A DNA stretch of 64,000 nt from Planococcus sp. APC 4015 (lineage in GTDB: Bacteria; Actinomycetota; Actinomycetes; Actinomycetales; Microbacteriaceae), in contig JASDDH010000010.1 of the NCBI GenBank assembly GCA_030407505.1, positions 1 to 64,000 of the forward strand, in the 5' to 3' direction. Positions 33,513 through 42,530 of this stretch are shown here, one piece after another (the stretch's first letter is position 1; every line of letters begins with the position of its first letter). The notes below the pieces were generated by a model. The model had not been told where the DNA came from and did no database searches. It saw only the letters and a program-made list of their open reading frames with translations. The translations under genes were made by a program, and so were the position numbers.

Positions 33513-34439
33513 CGCGCGGAAGCTGTGCAGCCCGAGGTCGTCGCTGAGGATCTCGCTCGCGATGCGCCCGCGCACGCTCGTCCCCTGCCGATCCAGCGGC
33601 GGGCTGACCACGGCGGCGCCGAGCAGCCTCGGCGCGGCGAGAACGATCGCCCCCGACACGCTCGACTTCGCCGGCACGCCGACCCGCCGCATCCACGTGC
33701 CCGAACCGTCGTAGACCCCGCAGGTCGCCATCACCGACACGACGTCCTGCGCGACAGACGCGGGAACGACCCGCTCGCCCGTGACCGGGTTGATCCCGCC
33801 GAACGCGAGGGTGGCACCCATGACGGCGAGCGCCTCGGCATCCACCATCACCGCGCACGCACGCCCGTACACCTCGACCGCGTCGTCGGCGCTCACCCGC
33901 AGGGCGTCCTCGGCTCGCATGAGATGGGCCAGTGCGTGGTTGCGCTCGCCGTGCGCGCGCTCCTCGCTCGCCGTGCGCTCGTCGACGTCGAGGGCTCGTC
34001 CTGCGAAGGCCGACAGCCCGCGGAGGATGCGCTCGGCGCGACCGTCGACGTCACCGCCGTCGACGAGGGACGCCGTCAGGAGCGCACCCGCGTTGACCAT
34101 CGGATTCGGCGGACGCCCGGTGCCGCTCTCGAGCTTGATGGCGTCGAAGGCTTCGCCGGTCGGTTCGATCCCCACCCGCTCGAGCGCGTCGCCGCGGGTG
34201 TCGAGCAGTGCGAGCGCGAACAGGAACGGCTTGACCGACGACTGCATCGCGAACGGCGCGTCGGACTGCTCGCTGCCCCGCACCTCGCCGTCGGCGAGGA
34301 CGATCGCCAGGCCGCAGAGGCCCGGATCGGCCTCGGCGAGGCGGGGGATGCTGTCATCGACGGCTCCCCCGTGCTCGGCGAGCACCCGCGACCGCAGCTC
34401 ATCGAGGTCGTACGTTCTCGGGTCGGCGGTGGCGCTCAT
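33510..34439 (-). CDS. glsA: Glutaminase A
   Basis: The 309-residue serine-dependent beta-lactamase-like glutaminase converts L-glutamine to glutamate and ammonia. The SxxK catalytic pair is S67 and K70 in MQSSVKP. Other family segments are ESGTGRPPNPMVNAGAL and the C-terminal GVPAKSSVSG. Length is usual for the family. It is cytoplasmic, with no STAS or ankyrin extension. A weak CAAGGT box lies six bases before the ATG, together with GGAGG. Confidence 0.94.
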   Translation of the reverse strand: MSATADPRTYDLDELRSRVLAEHGGAVDDSIPRLAEADPGLCGLAIVLADGEVRGSEQSDAPFAMQSSVKPFLFALALLDTRGDALERVGIEPTGEAFDAIKLESGTGRPPNPMVNAGALLTASLVDGGDVDGRAERILRGLSAFAGRALDVDERTASEERAHGERNHALAHLMRAEDALRVSADDAVEVYGRACAVMVDAEALAVMGATLAFGGINPVTGERVVPASVAQDVVSVMATCGVYDGSGTWMRRVGVPAKSSVSGAIVLAAPRLLGAAVVSPPLDRQGTSVRGRIASEILSDDLGLHSFRA

Positions 34440-34473
34440 CCTCCGACCTTGGCACGCTTGGGGCCCCTGCGCG

Positions 34474-35997
34474 TCAGTGCCCGCCGTCGACGCCGCCGCT
34501 GAGACGGCCGTGGAACCGGGTGGTCGCGTCGTTCATGCCCTCGAAGACGACGGTCTTGCCGAGGTGCTCGTACTTCGTCTGGATCGCGTCCAGAGCGGCC
34601 ACCGTCGAGGCGTCCCAGACATGGGAGCGCGACATGTCGATGACCACCCGCTCGGGGTCGTGGGTGTACGCGAACTGGGTCGTGAGGTCGTTGCTCGAGG
34701 CGAAGAACAGCTCCCCGTCGACGGTGTAGCGAGCGGTCGGCGCACCGTCGACATCCGAGATGCTGCGGCGCACGCTCACGAAGTGCGCCACTCGGCGCGC
34801 GAAGAGGATCATCGCGGCGACGACGCCCACACCGACGCCGATCGCGAGATTGTGCGTCCACACGGTGACGGCGACCGTGACGACCATCACGAGCGTCTCG
34901 CTCTTCGGCATGCGCTTCAGGGTCGCGGGCCGGATGCTGTGCCAGTCGAAGGTGGCGACCGAGACGACGATCATCACCGCGACGAGGGCCGCCATCGGGA
35001 TGATCGCGACGATGTCGCCGAGCACGAGCACCAGCACCAGCAGGAACACCCCCGCGAGGAAGGTCGAGATGCGCGTGCGTGCACCGGACGCCTTCACGTT
35101 GATCATCGTCTGACCGATCATCGCGCAGCCGCCCATGCCGCCGAAGGCACCTGAGAGGATGTTCGCCGCTCCCTGCCCGAGGGCCTCGCGGGTCTTGCGC
35201 GAGTGCGTGTCGGTGATGTCGTCGACGAGCTTGGCGGTCATGAGCGATTCGAGCAGCCCGACGATCGCCATGGCCGCGGCGAAGGGGAAGATGATGCCCA
35301 GCGTCTCCCATGTGAGCGGCACGTTCGGGAGGAACAGCTCGGGCAGGCTCTCGGGGAGCTCCCCCTGATCGCCGACGGTCGGCACGTTCAGCCCGAAGAC
35401 CACCGCAGCGCCGGTCAGCAGGACGATCGCCACGAGCGGTGCGGGCACGACGCGCGTCACCAGCGGCATCAGGTACATGATCAGCAGTCCGGCGACGACG
35501 AGGGGGTAGACGAGCCAGGGCACGTCGATCAGCTGCGGGACCTGCGAGATGAAGATGAGGATCGCGAGGGCGTTGACGAAGCCGACCATGACGCTGCGCG
35601 GGATGAATCGCATGAGCTTGGCGACGCCGAGCACGGCGAGCACGATCTGGATCGCACCGCCCAGCAGCACGGTGGCGATGAAGTAGTCCATCCCGTACTC
35701 GCGGGCGACCGGGGCGATGACGAGGGCGATCGCGCCGGTGGCCGCGGTGATCATGGCGGGGCGCCCGCCGAGGAACGCGATGGCGCCCGCCATGATGAAG
35801 GACGAGAACAGGCCGAGGCGCGGGTCGACACCGGCGATGATCGAGAAGGCGATCGCCTCGGGGATCAGCGCGATCGCGACGACCAGCCCCGCGAGCACTT
35901 CGCGGGTGAGGATGCGGGGGCTGCGGAGGGCCTGCAGGACGGTCGGCTCGATGCGGTAGCGATCGGCGGGATCCTGGACGGGGACGACGGCGGTCAT
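34474..35997 (-). CDS. SulP-family anion transporter with STAS domain
   Basis: The 507-residue protein has about ten membrane helices with SulP motifs (GLVVAIALIPEAIAFSIIAG, then FGGMGGCAMIGQTMINVK) and a C-terminal STAS domain (VIDMSRSHVWDASTVAALD). It imports sulfate, bicarbonate or another small anion; the substrate cannot be fixed from sequence. The ATG at 35997 follows AGGAGC. A divergent MerR-type regulator and an operator-like dyad lie upstream. Confidence 0.92.
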   Translation of the reverse strand: MTAVVPVQDPADRYRIEPTVLQALRSPRILTREVLAGLVVAIALIPEAIAFSIIAGVDPRLGLFSSFIMAGAIAFLGGRPAMITAATGAIALVIAPVAREYGMDYFIATVLLGGAIQIVLAVLGVAKLMRFIPRSVMVGFVNALAILIFISQVPQLIDVPWLVYPLVVAGLLIMYLMPLVTRVVPAPLVAIVLLTGAAVVFGLNVPTVGDQGELPESLPELFLPNVPLTWETLGIIFPFAAAMAIVGLLESLMTAKLVDDITDTHSRKTREALGQGAANILSGAFGGMGGCAMIGQTMINVKASGARTRISTFLAGVFLLVLVLVLGDIVAIIPMAALVAVMIVVSVATFDWHSIRPATLKRMPKSETLVMVVTVAVTVWTHNLAIGVGVGVVAAMILFARRVAHFVSVRRSISDVDGAPTARYTVDGELFFASSNDLTTQFAYTHDPERVVIDMSRSHVWDASTVAALDAIQTKYEHLGKTVVFEGMNDATTRFHGRLSGGVDGGH

Positions 35998-36115
35998 GGG
36001 GCTCCTGTCGGAACGGGCGAGGCGGACTCGCGAGAGGATGCGCACCGGTGCGCGGGGTCCGACGAAGAGGGACCCGGGGGAAGATGGGGAGTCGCGTGAA
36101 CGTGCGACACGACAG

Positions 36116-36136
36116 ACCCTACCGTAACGTGAGGGT
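36116..36136. promoter_or_regulatory. MerR-type operator-like dyad
   Basis: ACCCT-N2-CGT-A-ACG-N2-AGGGT forms a 21-base imperfect palindrome between the SulP and merR starts, 19 bases before the merR ATG. Length and symmetry fit a MerR-family operator. Confidence 0.55.
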
Positions 36137-36154
36137 TGGCGCGAAGGGAATCGG

Positions 36155-36526
36155 ATGACGGGATCACGCACGATGCACATCGGCGAACTGGCCGAGCGCA
36201 CGGGCATGTCACTGCGCACCCTGCGCCACTACGACGAGATCGGCCTCGTCACGCCCAGCGACAGGACCGAGGGCGGCTTCCGCCTCTACACCGACGAAGA
36301 CGAGTCGCGTCTGCTGCTGATCAGGCGCATGAAGCCGCTCGGCTACTCGCTGGACCAGATGGCCGAGCTGTTGACGGTGATCGACGGCCTGGCCGCTGAA
36401 CCGCACGACGAAGAACTGCGCGAGCGCCTGGCCGGGATCCGAACCGAGGCGCTCGAACGACGTGATCGACTCCGGGGTCAGCTCGAGGCGGCCGACGAGT
36501 TCATCGGGCTGCTGAACCGGCGCTGA
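36155..36526 (+). CDS. MerR-family regulator
   Basis: The 123-residue protein has a typical winged helix-turn-helix (HIGELAERTGMSLRTLRHYDE, then LVTPSDRTEGGFRLYTDED) and a C-terminal dimerisation helix. No cysteine-based metal site is visible, so it is not a simple metal sensor. An ATG at 36173 (MHIGEL) is an alternative start that matches the family's usual N-terminus better. It is divergent from SulP and ends six bases before the convergent pyruvyl-transferase-like gene. Confidence 0.9.
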   Translation: MTGSRTMHIGELAERTGMSLRTLRHYDEIGLVTPSDRTEGGFRLYTDEDESRLLLIRRMKPLGYSLDQMAELLTVIDGLAAEPHDEELRERLAGIRTEALERRDRLRGQLEAADEFIGLLNRR

Positions 36527-36532
36527 CGCGTC

Positions 36533-37696
36533 CTATGCGAACGCCGCGGCGATCTCGTCCCACCACGAGGCCGCGTCGGAGCGGTGCGCCGGGCGACGGC
36601 GGGCCGCGGCGTCGGCGATCGCGCGCCGGTCCGTCCACAGCCCGGCGAGACGCCGGACGCCGTCGGAGTCCGCCGCGGTGATCGGCACGACGGCATCCTG
36701 GCCCCAGTGCGCGAGCGCACCACGCTGCTTCACGGCCGTGTAGTCGTCGGTGACGAGCCCGAGCACCGGCACGCCGGCGGGCGCCGCGAACACGGCGGGG
36801 TGGTAGCGCCCGGTGATCAGCAGCGCCGAGGAACGGGCGAGGGATGCCGCTCCCCGGGCGTCTCCGGACGGCACGACGCTCGAGGGGGTGCGCATCTGCG
36901 CGCGCACCTCGTCGTGCAGCACGGCGTCGCCCCGCGGGGCGTCGCCGTGCAGCGGCCCGAAGTGCGCGTGGAAGCGCACGGGTGCGCCGATCGTGTCGGC
37001 GGCCGCGTCGACGAGCGCGGCGATGCGTGCCACGGTCTCGGCGCGCGGAGCGCCACCCAGGCTGAGCGACAGGCTCACCAGAACGCCGTCTTTCGGGACA
37101 TCGGCCTCCGTCATGCCGAGGAACGAGGCGTCGTCGACGCCGAGCCGGGTCTCGACCCCGAGGTCGGCGGCGAGACGCTGCGAGGAGGTCTCGCGCACGC
37201 CCACCCGACGGGCCGAGCGCAGAAGCGACGCGACGAGCGCGCGGTCGCGGCCCTCGAGGTGCGGGCCGAACGTCTGACCGGTGACGACGAGCGGAACACC
37301 CGCGCGCGCGGCGATGCCCGCGAGGGCGGCACGCTCGTAGACGTGCAGCGGCCAGGTCGACGCGAGGTTGCCGCCGCCGGCGACGACCACTCCGTCGGAG
37401 TCTGCGACCGCCGCGATCACGGCGTGTGCGGTGTCTGCGGGGTCGAGCTCCGCTCCCCCGGCGAGTACCGCCTCCAGCCGGGCCTCGGACTCCGCGCGGT
37501 CCAGTCCGTCGAAGCCGATGCGCGAGACCGCCTCGACGCCGTAGCGACCGGTCGTCTCGGCGGGTGCGGACGACACCGCGGTGACGTCGGCTCCGCGGGC
37601 CGAGAGCTCGTCGACCGCGGCCTCGAACATCGCCTCGTCGCCGATGTGCACCATGTCGTCGACGACGCCCACGTCGCCGATCGTCAGCACTCTCAT
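36533..37696 (-). CDS. Polysaccharide pyruvyl transferase-like protein
   Basis: The 387-residue protein matches the polysaccharide pyruvyl transferase superfamily (CsaB/WcaK type). Features are the N-terminal GDEAMFEAAVDEL, VVVAGGGNL, GQTFGP and the C-terminal TGRYHPAVFAA with the conserved HxxxF-like segment. Such enzymes add a ketal pyruvate to sugars of cell-wall or surface glycans. GAGGAG precedes ATG at 37696; upstream in-frame codons run across the divergent promoter and are rejected. It faces a three-gene glycosyltransferase group. Confidence 0.85.
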   Translation of the reverse strand: MRVLTIGDVGVVDDMVHIGDEAMFEAAVDELSARGADVTAVSSAPAETTGRYGVEAVSRIGFDGLDRAESEARLEAVLAGGAELDPADTAHAVIAAVADSDGVVVAGGGNLASTWPLHVYERAALAGIAARAGVPLVVTGQTFGPHLEGRDRALVASLLRSARRVGVRETSSQRLAADLGVETRLGVDDASFLGMTEADVPKDGVLVSLSLSLGGAPRAETVARIAALVDAAADTIGAPVRFHAHFGPLHGDAPRGDAVLHDEVRAQMRTPSSVVPSGDARGAASLARSSALLITGRYHPAVFAAPAGVPVLGLVTDDYTAVKQRGALAHWGQDAVVPITAADSDGVRRLAGLWTDRRAIADAAARRRPAHRSDAASWWDEIAAAFA

Positions 37697-37808
37697 GACA
37701 CTCCTCAGGTAGCTGTGCGGCCTCGACCACGCTAGAGCAGATCCATGCGACGCCTGGACGCAATACGATCGAGTGCCTCCTGAATCGGGCGGCGGATCGA
37801 GGAGTCCC

Positions 37809-39953
37809 ATGGGTGTGCAGACGGCTCTGGATGCGGTGCGCCAGGCACCCGGCATCATCGACGCGATGCGCCTCGCCGACGACCTCGCGTTCGAGGCCGG
37901 ACGCGACCCCGGCGTGCGCACGCTGCGCGTGCTCGGATCGGCGCTCGCCAGCGATGACCAGGTGGCCGCGATCGCCGCCGTGCACGCCCTGGCCGAGATC
38001 TTCGACGAGCAGGCCGCACGCCTGCTGGTCGGGCTGCTGTCGGATGACCGGGCAACGATCCGCGAGCACGCCGCGTGGGCGCTCGGCTCGGGGCTCCCCC
38101 GGCCCGACGCGATGAGCCGCCTGATCGGCCTCGTGGCTGCCGGTGGGTTCACCGGCATGCTCGCCCAGCGCACGCTCGAGCAGTGGTCGACGATGTCGGC
38201 CGAGACGCTCGCCGTCAGTCTCGAGGCCGCACTCCTCGGCATCGACGATCCGGCCTCGCGTGCCCGTCTGGTCGAGACGCTCGGGCTCGTGCGCCCGACC
38301 GTGGCGACGAGGGCGCTGCTGCAGATCGCCGCGGACGCCCGCGAGCACGACGACGTGCGCATCGCGGCGGTCTCCGCTCTTGGGCAGCGACGCGGCGTGC
38401 CGGGCATCATCCCGCCCCTCGAGCACCTGGTGGGCGGTGACGGGAGGCTCGCCGAGGTCGCACGCCTGGCGCTGGTCGATCTGACCGAGACGCCGCCGGT
38501 CGTCCGCACCACCGAAGACGGGCTCACCGTCGCGCAGCTCTTCCTGCATGCCGACATCGACCCCACGCTGAGCTCAGCCGGGGCCGGCGACAACGGCGGC
38601 ATCGCGACGCTGCTCGTGCGTCTCGGCGACGCACTGGTCGCCGACCCGACGGCGGGCGTGCGCCGGGTCATCACGCTGTCTCGCGGACCCGTGGCGCAGG
38701 CCGCCGAGGATCTTCTCGACATCGGCTCGATCACGTCCGGCCACGTCTACGGGCACGTGCCGCTGCGACCCGCCCCGGTGCCCTCGGCCGCAGCCTGGCC
38801 GCTGCGCGTGACGGCGCGACGCGGCATCCGGCGCATTCTGCGAGCCGCGGGGCAGGTCGATCTGCTGCACCTGCGCATGGCCGATGTGGGAAGCCTCGCT
38901 GCCGCCGACGTCGCCCGGGAGCTGGGCATCCCGGTCGTGTTCACCGTCGCCCCCGACCCCCACGGAGTCATCCAGTCGATGGACCGCTCGGGGGCCCTCA
39001 CGCGCGAGCGCTTCGGCGACGTCGATCTGAACGAGCACTTCTGGTTCCGCGCGCGGCTCGTGCAGAACCTCGCCTCCAACGCCGCGCACACGGTTCTCTT
39101 CCCGAGGCCGCAGCTGCAGCGCGACATGAAGCAGCTCGTGGGGATCGACATCACCTCGCACCCCGAGCGTCACACCATCGTCGCCGAGGGCGTCGACCTC
39201 GACGTCGTCGACCGGGCGGTCGCCACGGCTCGGGCGCGGCCCGAGGACTCACCCGAGATCACCGAGCTGCGCGCCCGAGTCGACGCCCTGGCTCCCGAGC
39301 GTCGTGCACTGCCGATCGTGGTGACCGTCGGGCGCCTGCACCGTGTGAAGGGCATGGCGACGCTGGTGGAGGCCTGGGCCGGAGGCCCGCTCCGCGACCG
39401 CGCGAACCTGCTGATCATCGGCGGCGACCTCGAGCATCCGTCGCTCGACGAGCGCGAGCAGCTCAACCGCATCGACGCCGCGGTGCCCCCCGCCGCACGC
39501 GCCGAGGCCGGGCTCATCCTCGCCGGACACCAGCCGAACGACATCGCCGCCCTCTGGCTCGCGGCTGTGAGATTCGGGATGCCGGGGCTCACGGCATCCG
39601 GTGGCGTGTACGTGTGCGCGAGCCTCAAAGAGGAGTTCGGCATCGCGCTCCTCGAGGCGATGGCGACCGGGCTCATGGTCGTCGCCCCCGACGGCGGCGG
39701 TCCCGCGACCTACGTCGAAGACGGCGTGACGGGGGTGCTCACCGAGACGTGGGATGCCTCGCGCCTCGAGGCTGCGATCGGCACCGCGCTCGATGCCGCA
39801 GCCCTGCCCGAGGGCGACCGCGCCGACCGCTCGCACGAGATGGTGCGGTCGAGCTTCACGATCCAGGCGATGGCCGCTGCCCTCGGCCCCGTCTATCAGG
39901 GGGTCGTCGCCGACGAGGTCGAGCTCATCCGTGCGGCGGGTGCTGCGCTGTGA
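37809..39953 (+). CDS. HEAT-repeat / GT4 glycosyltransferase fusion
   Basis: The 714-residue protein joins two parts. Residues about 40-225 form HEAT/PBS-lyase-like helical repeats (units such as QVAAIAAVHALAEIFDEQAA and RATIREHAAWALGSGLPRPD). Residues about 255-700 form a GT-B fold glycosyltransferase with VVTVGRLHRVKGM and the donor-site motif EEFGIALLEAMATG. A HEAT module on a GT4 enzyme is unusual and may act as a protein or acceptor docking platform. GAGGAG precedes the ATG. GTGA overlap couples it to the next transferase. Confidence 0.88.
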   Translation: MGVQTALDAVRQAPGIIDAMRLADDLAFEAGRDPGVRTLRVLGSALASDDQVAAIAAVHALAEIFDEQAARLLVGLLSDDRATIREHAAWALGSGLPRPDAMSRLIGLVAAGGFTGMLAQRTLEQWSTMSAETLAVSLEAALLGIDDPASRARLVETLGLVRPTVATRALLQIAADAREHDDVRIAAVSALGQRRGVPGIIPPLEHLVGGDGRLAEVARLALVDLTETPPVVRTTEDGLTVAQLFLHADIDPTLSSAGAGDNGGIATLLVRLGDALVADPTAGVRRVITLSRGPVAQAAEDLLDIGSITSGHVYGHVPLRPAPVPSAAAWPLRVTARRGIRRILRAAGQVDLLHLRMADVGSLAAADVARELGIPVVFTVAPDPHGVIQSMDRSGALTRERFGDVDLNEHFWFRARLVQNLASNAAHTVLFPRPQLQRDMKQLVGIDITSHPERHTIVAEGVDLDVVDRAVATARARPEDSPEITELRARVDALAPERRALPIVVTVGRLHRVKGMATLVEAWAGGPLRDRANLLIIGGDLEHPSLDEREQLNRIDAAVPPAARAEAGLILAGHQPNDIAALWLAAVRFGMPGLTASGGVYVCASLKEEFGIALLEAMATGLMVVAPDGGGPATYVEDGVTGVLTETWDASRLEAAIGTALDAAALPEGDRADRSHEMVRSSFTIQAMAAALGPVYQGVVADEVELIRAAGAAL

Positions 39954-41260
39954 CGCTGCTGGTCATCAGTCCCGACTACGCCTCGCACCTGCTGCCGCTC
40001 GCGACCCTCGCGACCGCCTGGCGCGACGCCGGCGAGCGCGTCGTCGTGGCGACCGGGCCCGCGACCGACCCCATCGTGCGCGAGTTCGGGCTGGAGCGAC
40101 TCGACCTCCCGCTCGGGCGCGGCAGCAACGCCCGCGTGATCTCAGCCGACGATCAGCCCGAAGACGAGGGCGCCTCGCTGCGGAGCTTCTTCGACGCGAC
40201 CCGCGAGGGCATGGTCGAGACACTGCGCTACCAGGCGTCCGAACGACTGACCGACCTGATGTGGGATCCCGTCACGATCGGCCGACGTGTCCTCGACGCC
40301 GTCGAGGCGGTCAGGCCGTCGGCGATCATCGTCGATCACCTCGCGTTCAGCGCCCGGCTCGCCCTGCAGACCGCCGGCATCGCGTACGGCGACGTCGTCC
40401 TCGGACACCCGAGCGCCCTCCCCGTCGCGGGCGAGGTGTACGGCTTCCCGCCGTTCTGGCCCGCGGCGTTCGCCCCCGACGCGGCCTCCCTCGCTGAGCT
40501 GCGCGCACTGTGCGACGAGGTCTCGGCCCGCTTCACGGCGGAGTGGAACCGCACGGCGCTCGCGCTGGACCCGTCGACGACGCCGACCGCCGATGCCTTC
40601 GCCGAGCACGGTTCGACGGTTCTCTACAACTACCCCGCCGAGCTCGCAGCCGGCGACGGGCGGGCGCTTCCGCCGCACGCCTTCCTCGGATCGACGAGGC
40701 GCATCGAGCCCGTCGACGACGAGGTCGACCGCTGGACAGCCGGCGCAGGCGACTACGCCTATGTGAGCTTCGGCAGCTTCCTCTCGGTGCGCGGAGACGT
40801 GCTGCGCCGGGTGGCCGAGGCACTGGCGTCGATCGGGATGACGGCGGCGATCGCGACGGGCTCGACCCCCGCATCCGAACTCGGAGACATCCCCGACGGC
40901 TGGCTCGTGAGGGACTACCTTCCCCAGGTGCGGCTGCTCGCGGGGGCGCGGCTCGCGGTGACGCACGGCGGAAACAACTCGGTCACCGAGGCGATCGGCC
41001 AGGGCGTGCCCCTGCTCGTGCTGCCGTTCTCGACCGACCAGTTCGCGGGGGCGGCGGCGATCGAACGCGTGGGGCTCGGCCGCGCGCTGGCGCCGAACAC
41101 CGCGACCGTCGCCGAGCTCGCCGACTCGCTTCGCGACCTGCGTCGGCTTCCGGATGCCGCCCGCGCACGCCTCCGCGGAATCGCGACCGAGCAGGCCCGG
41201 CATCCGGGACCGCAGATCGCCTACGAGCTGCTGACCGGAAGCTCGACCCCGACGAGCTGA
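39950..41260 (+). CDS. UGT-like glycosyltransferase, GT1 type
   Basis: The 436-residue GT-B enzyme starts at a GTG overlapping the previous stop. The N-terminal acceptor half opens with LLVISPDYASHLLPLATLA. The C-terminal nucleotide-sugar site reads HGGNNSVTEAIGQGVPLLVL, with H339, followed by PFSTDQ, as in macrolide- and lipid-type glycosyltransferases. Donor and acceptor are unknown. Its last 40 bases overlap the convergent GT2-type gene. Confidence 0.9.
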   Translation: MTLLVISPDYASHLLPLATLATAWRDAGERVVVATGPATDPIVREFGLERLDLPLGRGSNARVISADDQPEDEGASLRSFFDATREGMVETLRYQASERLTDLMWDPVTIGRRVLDAVEAVRPSAIIVDHLAFSARLALQTAGIAYGDVVLGHPSALPVAGEVYGFPPFWPAAFAPDAASLAELRALCDEVSARFTAEWNRTALALDPSTTPTADAFAEHGSTVLYNYPAELAAGDGRALPPHAFLGSTRRIEPVDDEVDRWTAGAGDYAYVSFGSFLSVRGDVLRRVAEALASIGMTAAIATGSTPASELGDIPDGWLVRDYLPQVRLLAGARLAVTHGGNNSVTEAIGQGVPLLVLPFSTDQFAGAAAIERVGLGRALAPNTATVAELADSLRDLRRLPDAARARLRGIATEQARHPGPQIAYELLTGSSTPTS

Positions 41261-41901
41261 GCCATCGCGGCGGGGTCGCCCGCCGCGGCGCGGTATCGCT
41301 CCATGAGCGCGGCATTGGCGTCGTACCGTTCGCCGGCGCGCACCTCGGCTTGATGATGGAGCGCATACACGCTGCCCTCGTGCCGGATGGGCGGGGCACC
41401 GAACAGGGTCTCGTAGGCGAGGTACCACGCGGCGTCCTCGAAGCCCCAGCCGCGGAAGCGCTCGTCTTGCCCGCCGTGGGCTGCCCACGTGCGCGGCGTG
41501 GTGGCGTAGACGCCGGAACACGCGCCGATCACGAGGTCGAAGACGCAGTCCTCGGGCGCCATGCCGCCGCGCAGCTGCGCCGTGCCCTCAGCCCCCAGCC
41601 AGTGGTACTCCGTGTACGGCAGGTGCACGCGGCCGCTCGTGCGGGCGGCCGCGACGGCGGCGCGCAGGGCATCCACTTCGGGAAAGGTGTCGGCGTCGTT
41701 GACCACGACGACCTCGTCGGCCGGGACGCTGGCGATCGCCCGGTTGCGGCAGGCGGCGAGCACGAACACGTCGTCGTCGGTGTCGATCGCCCGCACCGTC
41801 GCCTCGGGCACGTGCTGGGCATACCAGGCGGTGACGAACTCGTAGGCGCTCACGCGCGAGGGCGCGGAACGCCACGGGATGACGACGGTGAATGGCGGCA
41901 T
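41221..41901 (-). CDS. GT2/GT7-like glycosyltransferase
   Basis: The 226-residue GT-A protein has a metal-binding NDADTF motif and GWGFEDAAW, which resembles the galactosyltransferase C-terminal motif (GWGxED). It lacks membrane segments. TACGCT ends six bases before the ATG, so the mRNA is probably leaderless. It overlaps the convergent GT1 gene by 40 bases at the 3' ends; antisense interference is possible. Confidence 0.82.
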   Translation of the reverse strand: MPPFTVVIPWRSAPSRVSAYEFVTAWYAQHVPEATVRAIDTDDDVFVLAACRNRAIASVPADEVVVVNDADTFPEVDALRAAVAAARTSGRVHLPYTEYHWLGAEGTAQLRGGMAPEDCVFDLVIGACSGVYATTPRTWAAHGGQDERFRGWGFEDAAWYLAYETLFGAPPIRHEGSVYALHHQAEVRAGERYDANAALMERYRAAAGDPAAMAQLVGVELPVSSS

Positions 41902-41947
41902 CCGATCAGCGTACGACGCCGCCCGGATGCTCAGGTGCGCCGAGGAG

Positions 41948-42448
41948 TCACTCCGCCTGCGCAGGTGCCGAGGGATCGGCGTGCCGACGAAGTCTGTCGA
42001 CGACCTGTTGCAGATATCGCGTGATCGCCTGCTGCTCGTCCGGCGTGAACGCGTCGAGTTCGGCGTCGATCCCCATGATCATCGGCACCAGTCGGCTCAT
42101 CGCCCGATCGCGCGACGTCTGCTGCGGAACCACGAGGATGCTGCGCCGATCGGTCGGATGAGGCTGGCGCGTGACATGCCCGAGCGCCACCAGACGATCG
42201 ATGGATGTCGTGGCCGCACCGGCCGAGATCCCGACCCTGCGGGCGAGTTCGCTCGCACCGAGCGGACCGCTCATCAACAGGTTCTCCATCGCCTGCAGGT
42301 CGGTCGGGTTCACTTCGAGCTCGAGAGCCACCGATCGCTCGAACTGCTCGGTGAGCTCGGTGAACTCGCGCAGCAGTGCGGTGGCTCGGCGTGCGGTCGC
42401 GAAGTCGGGCATGCCTGCCTCGACGGCGCCCGACTCGGTCGGTTGCAT
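41948..42448 (-). CDS. MarR-family regulator of the MMPL transporter
   Basis: The 166-residue protein has the winged helix-turn-helix of the MarR family (GASELARRVGISAGAATTSIDRL, then the wing RQPHPTDRRSILV). TATCGT ends seven bases before ATG at 42448, indicating a leaderless message; an in-frame upstream extension crosses the operator and is rejected. It is divergent from the MMPL gene with a palindrome between, so it is probably the repressor of that exporter. Confidence 0.9.
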   Translation of the reverse strand: MQPTESGAVEAGMPDFATARRATALLREFTELTEQFERSVALELEVNPTDLQAMENLLMSGPLGASELARRVGISAGAATTSIDRLVALGHVTRQPHPTDRRSILVVPQQTSRDRAMSRLVPMIMGIDAELDAFTPDEQQAITRYLQQVVDRLRRHADPSAPAQAE

Positions 42449-42481
42449 GAGGTCCACGATAGCGCTAATGTCTGTCGATAG

Positions 42482-42494
42482 TCGAATAGTTCGA
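42482..42494. promoter_or_regulatory. Palindromic MarR operator candidate
   Basis: TCGAATAGTTCGA is a perfect palindrome around a 3-base centre, midway between the marR and MMPL starts. A related TCGATAG half-site lies just to its left. Confidence 0.6.
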
Positions 42495-42530
42495 TGATCA
42501 AATGACAATTCCCGCCAGCAGGAGATCACC

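Noticed and set aside
36533-38734. Very long frame joining the pyruvyl-transferase gene to sequence opposite the HEAT/GT4 gene
   Set aside because: The first part of that frame is antisense to the glycosyltransferase; GAGGAG before ATG at 37696 marks the real start.
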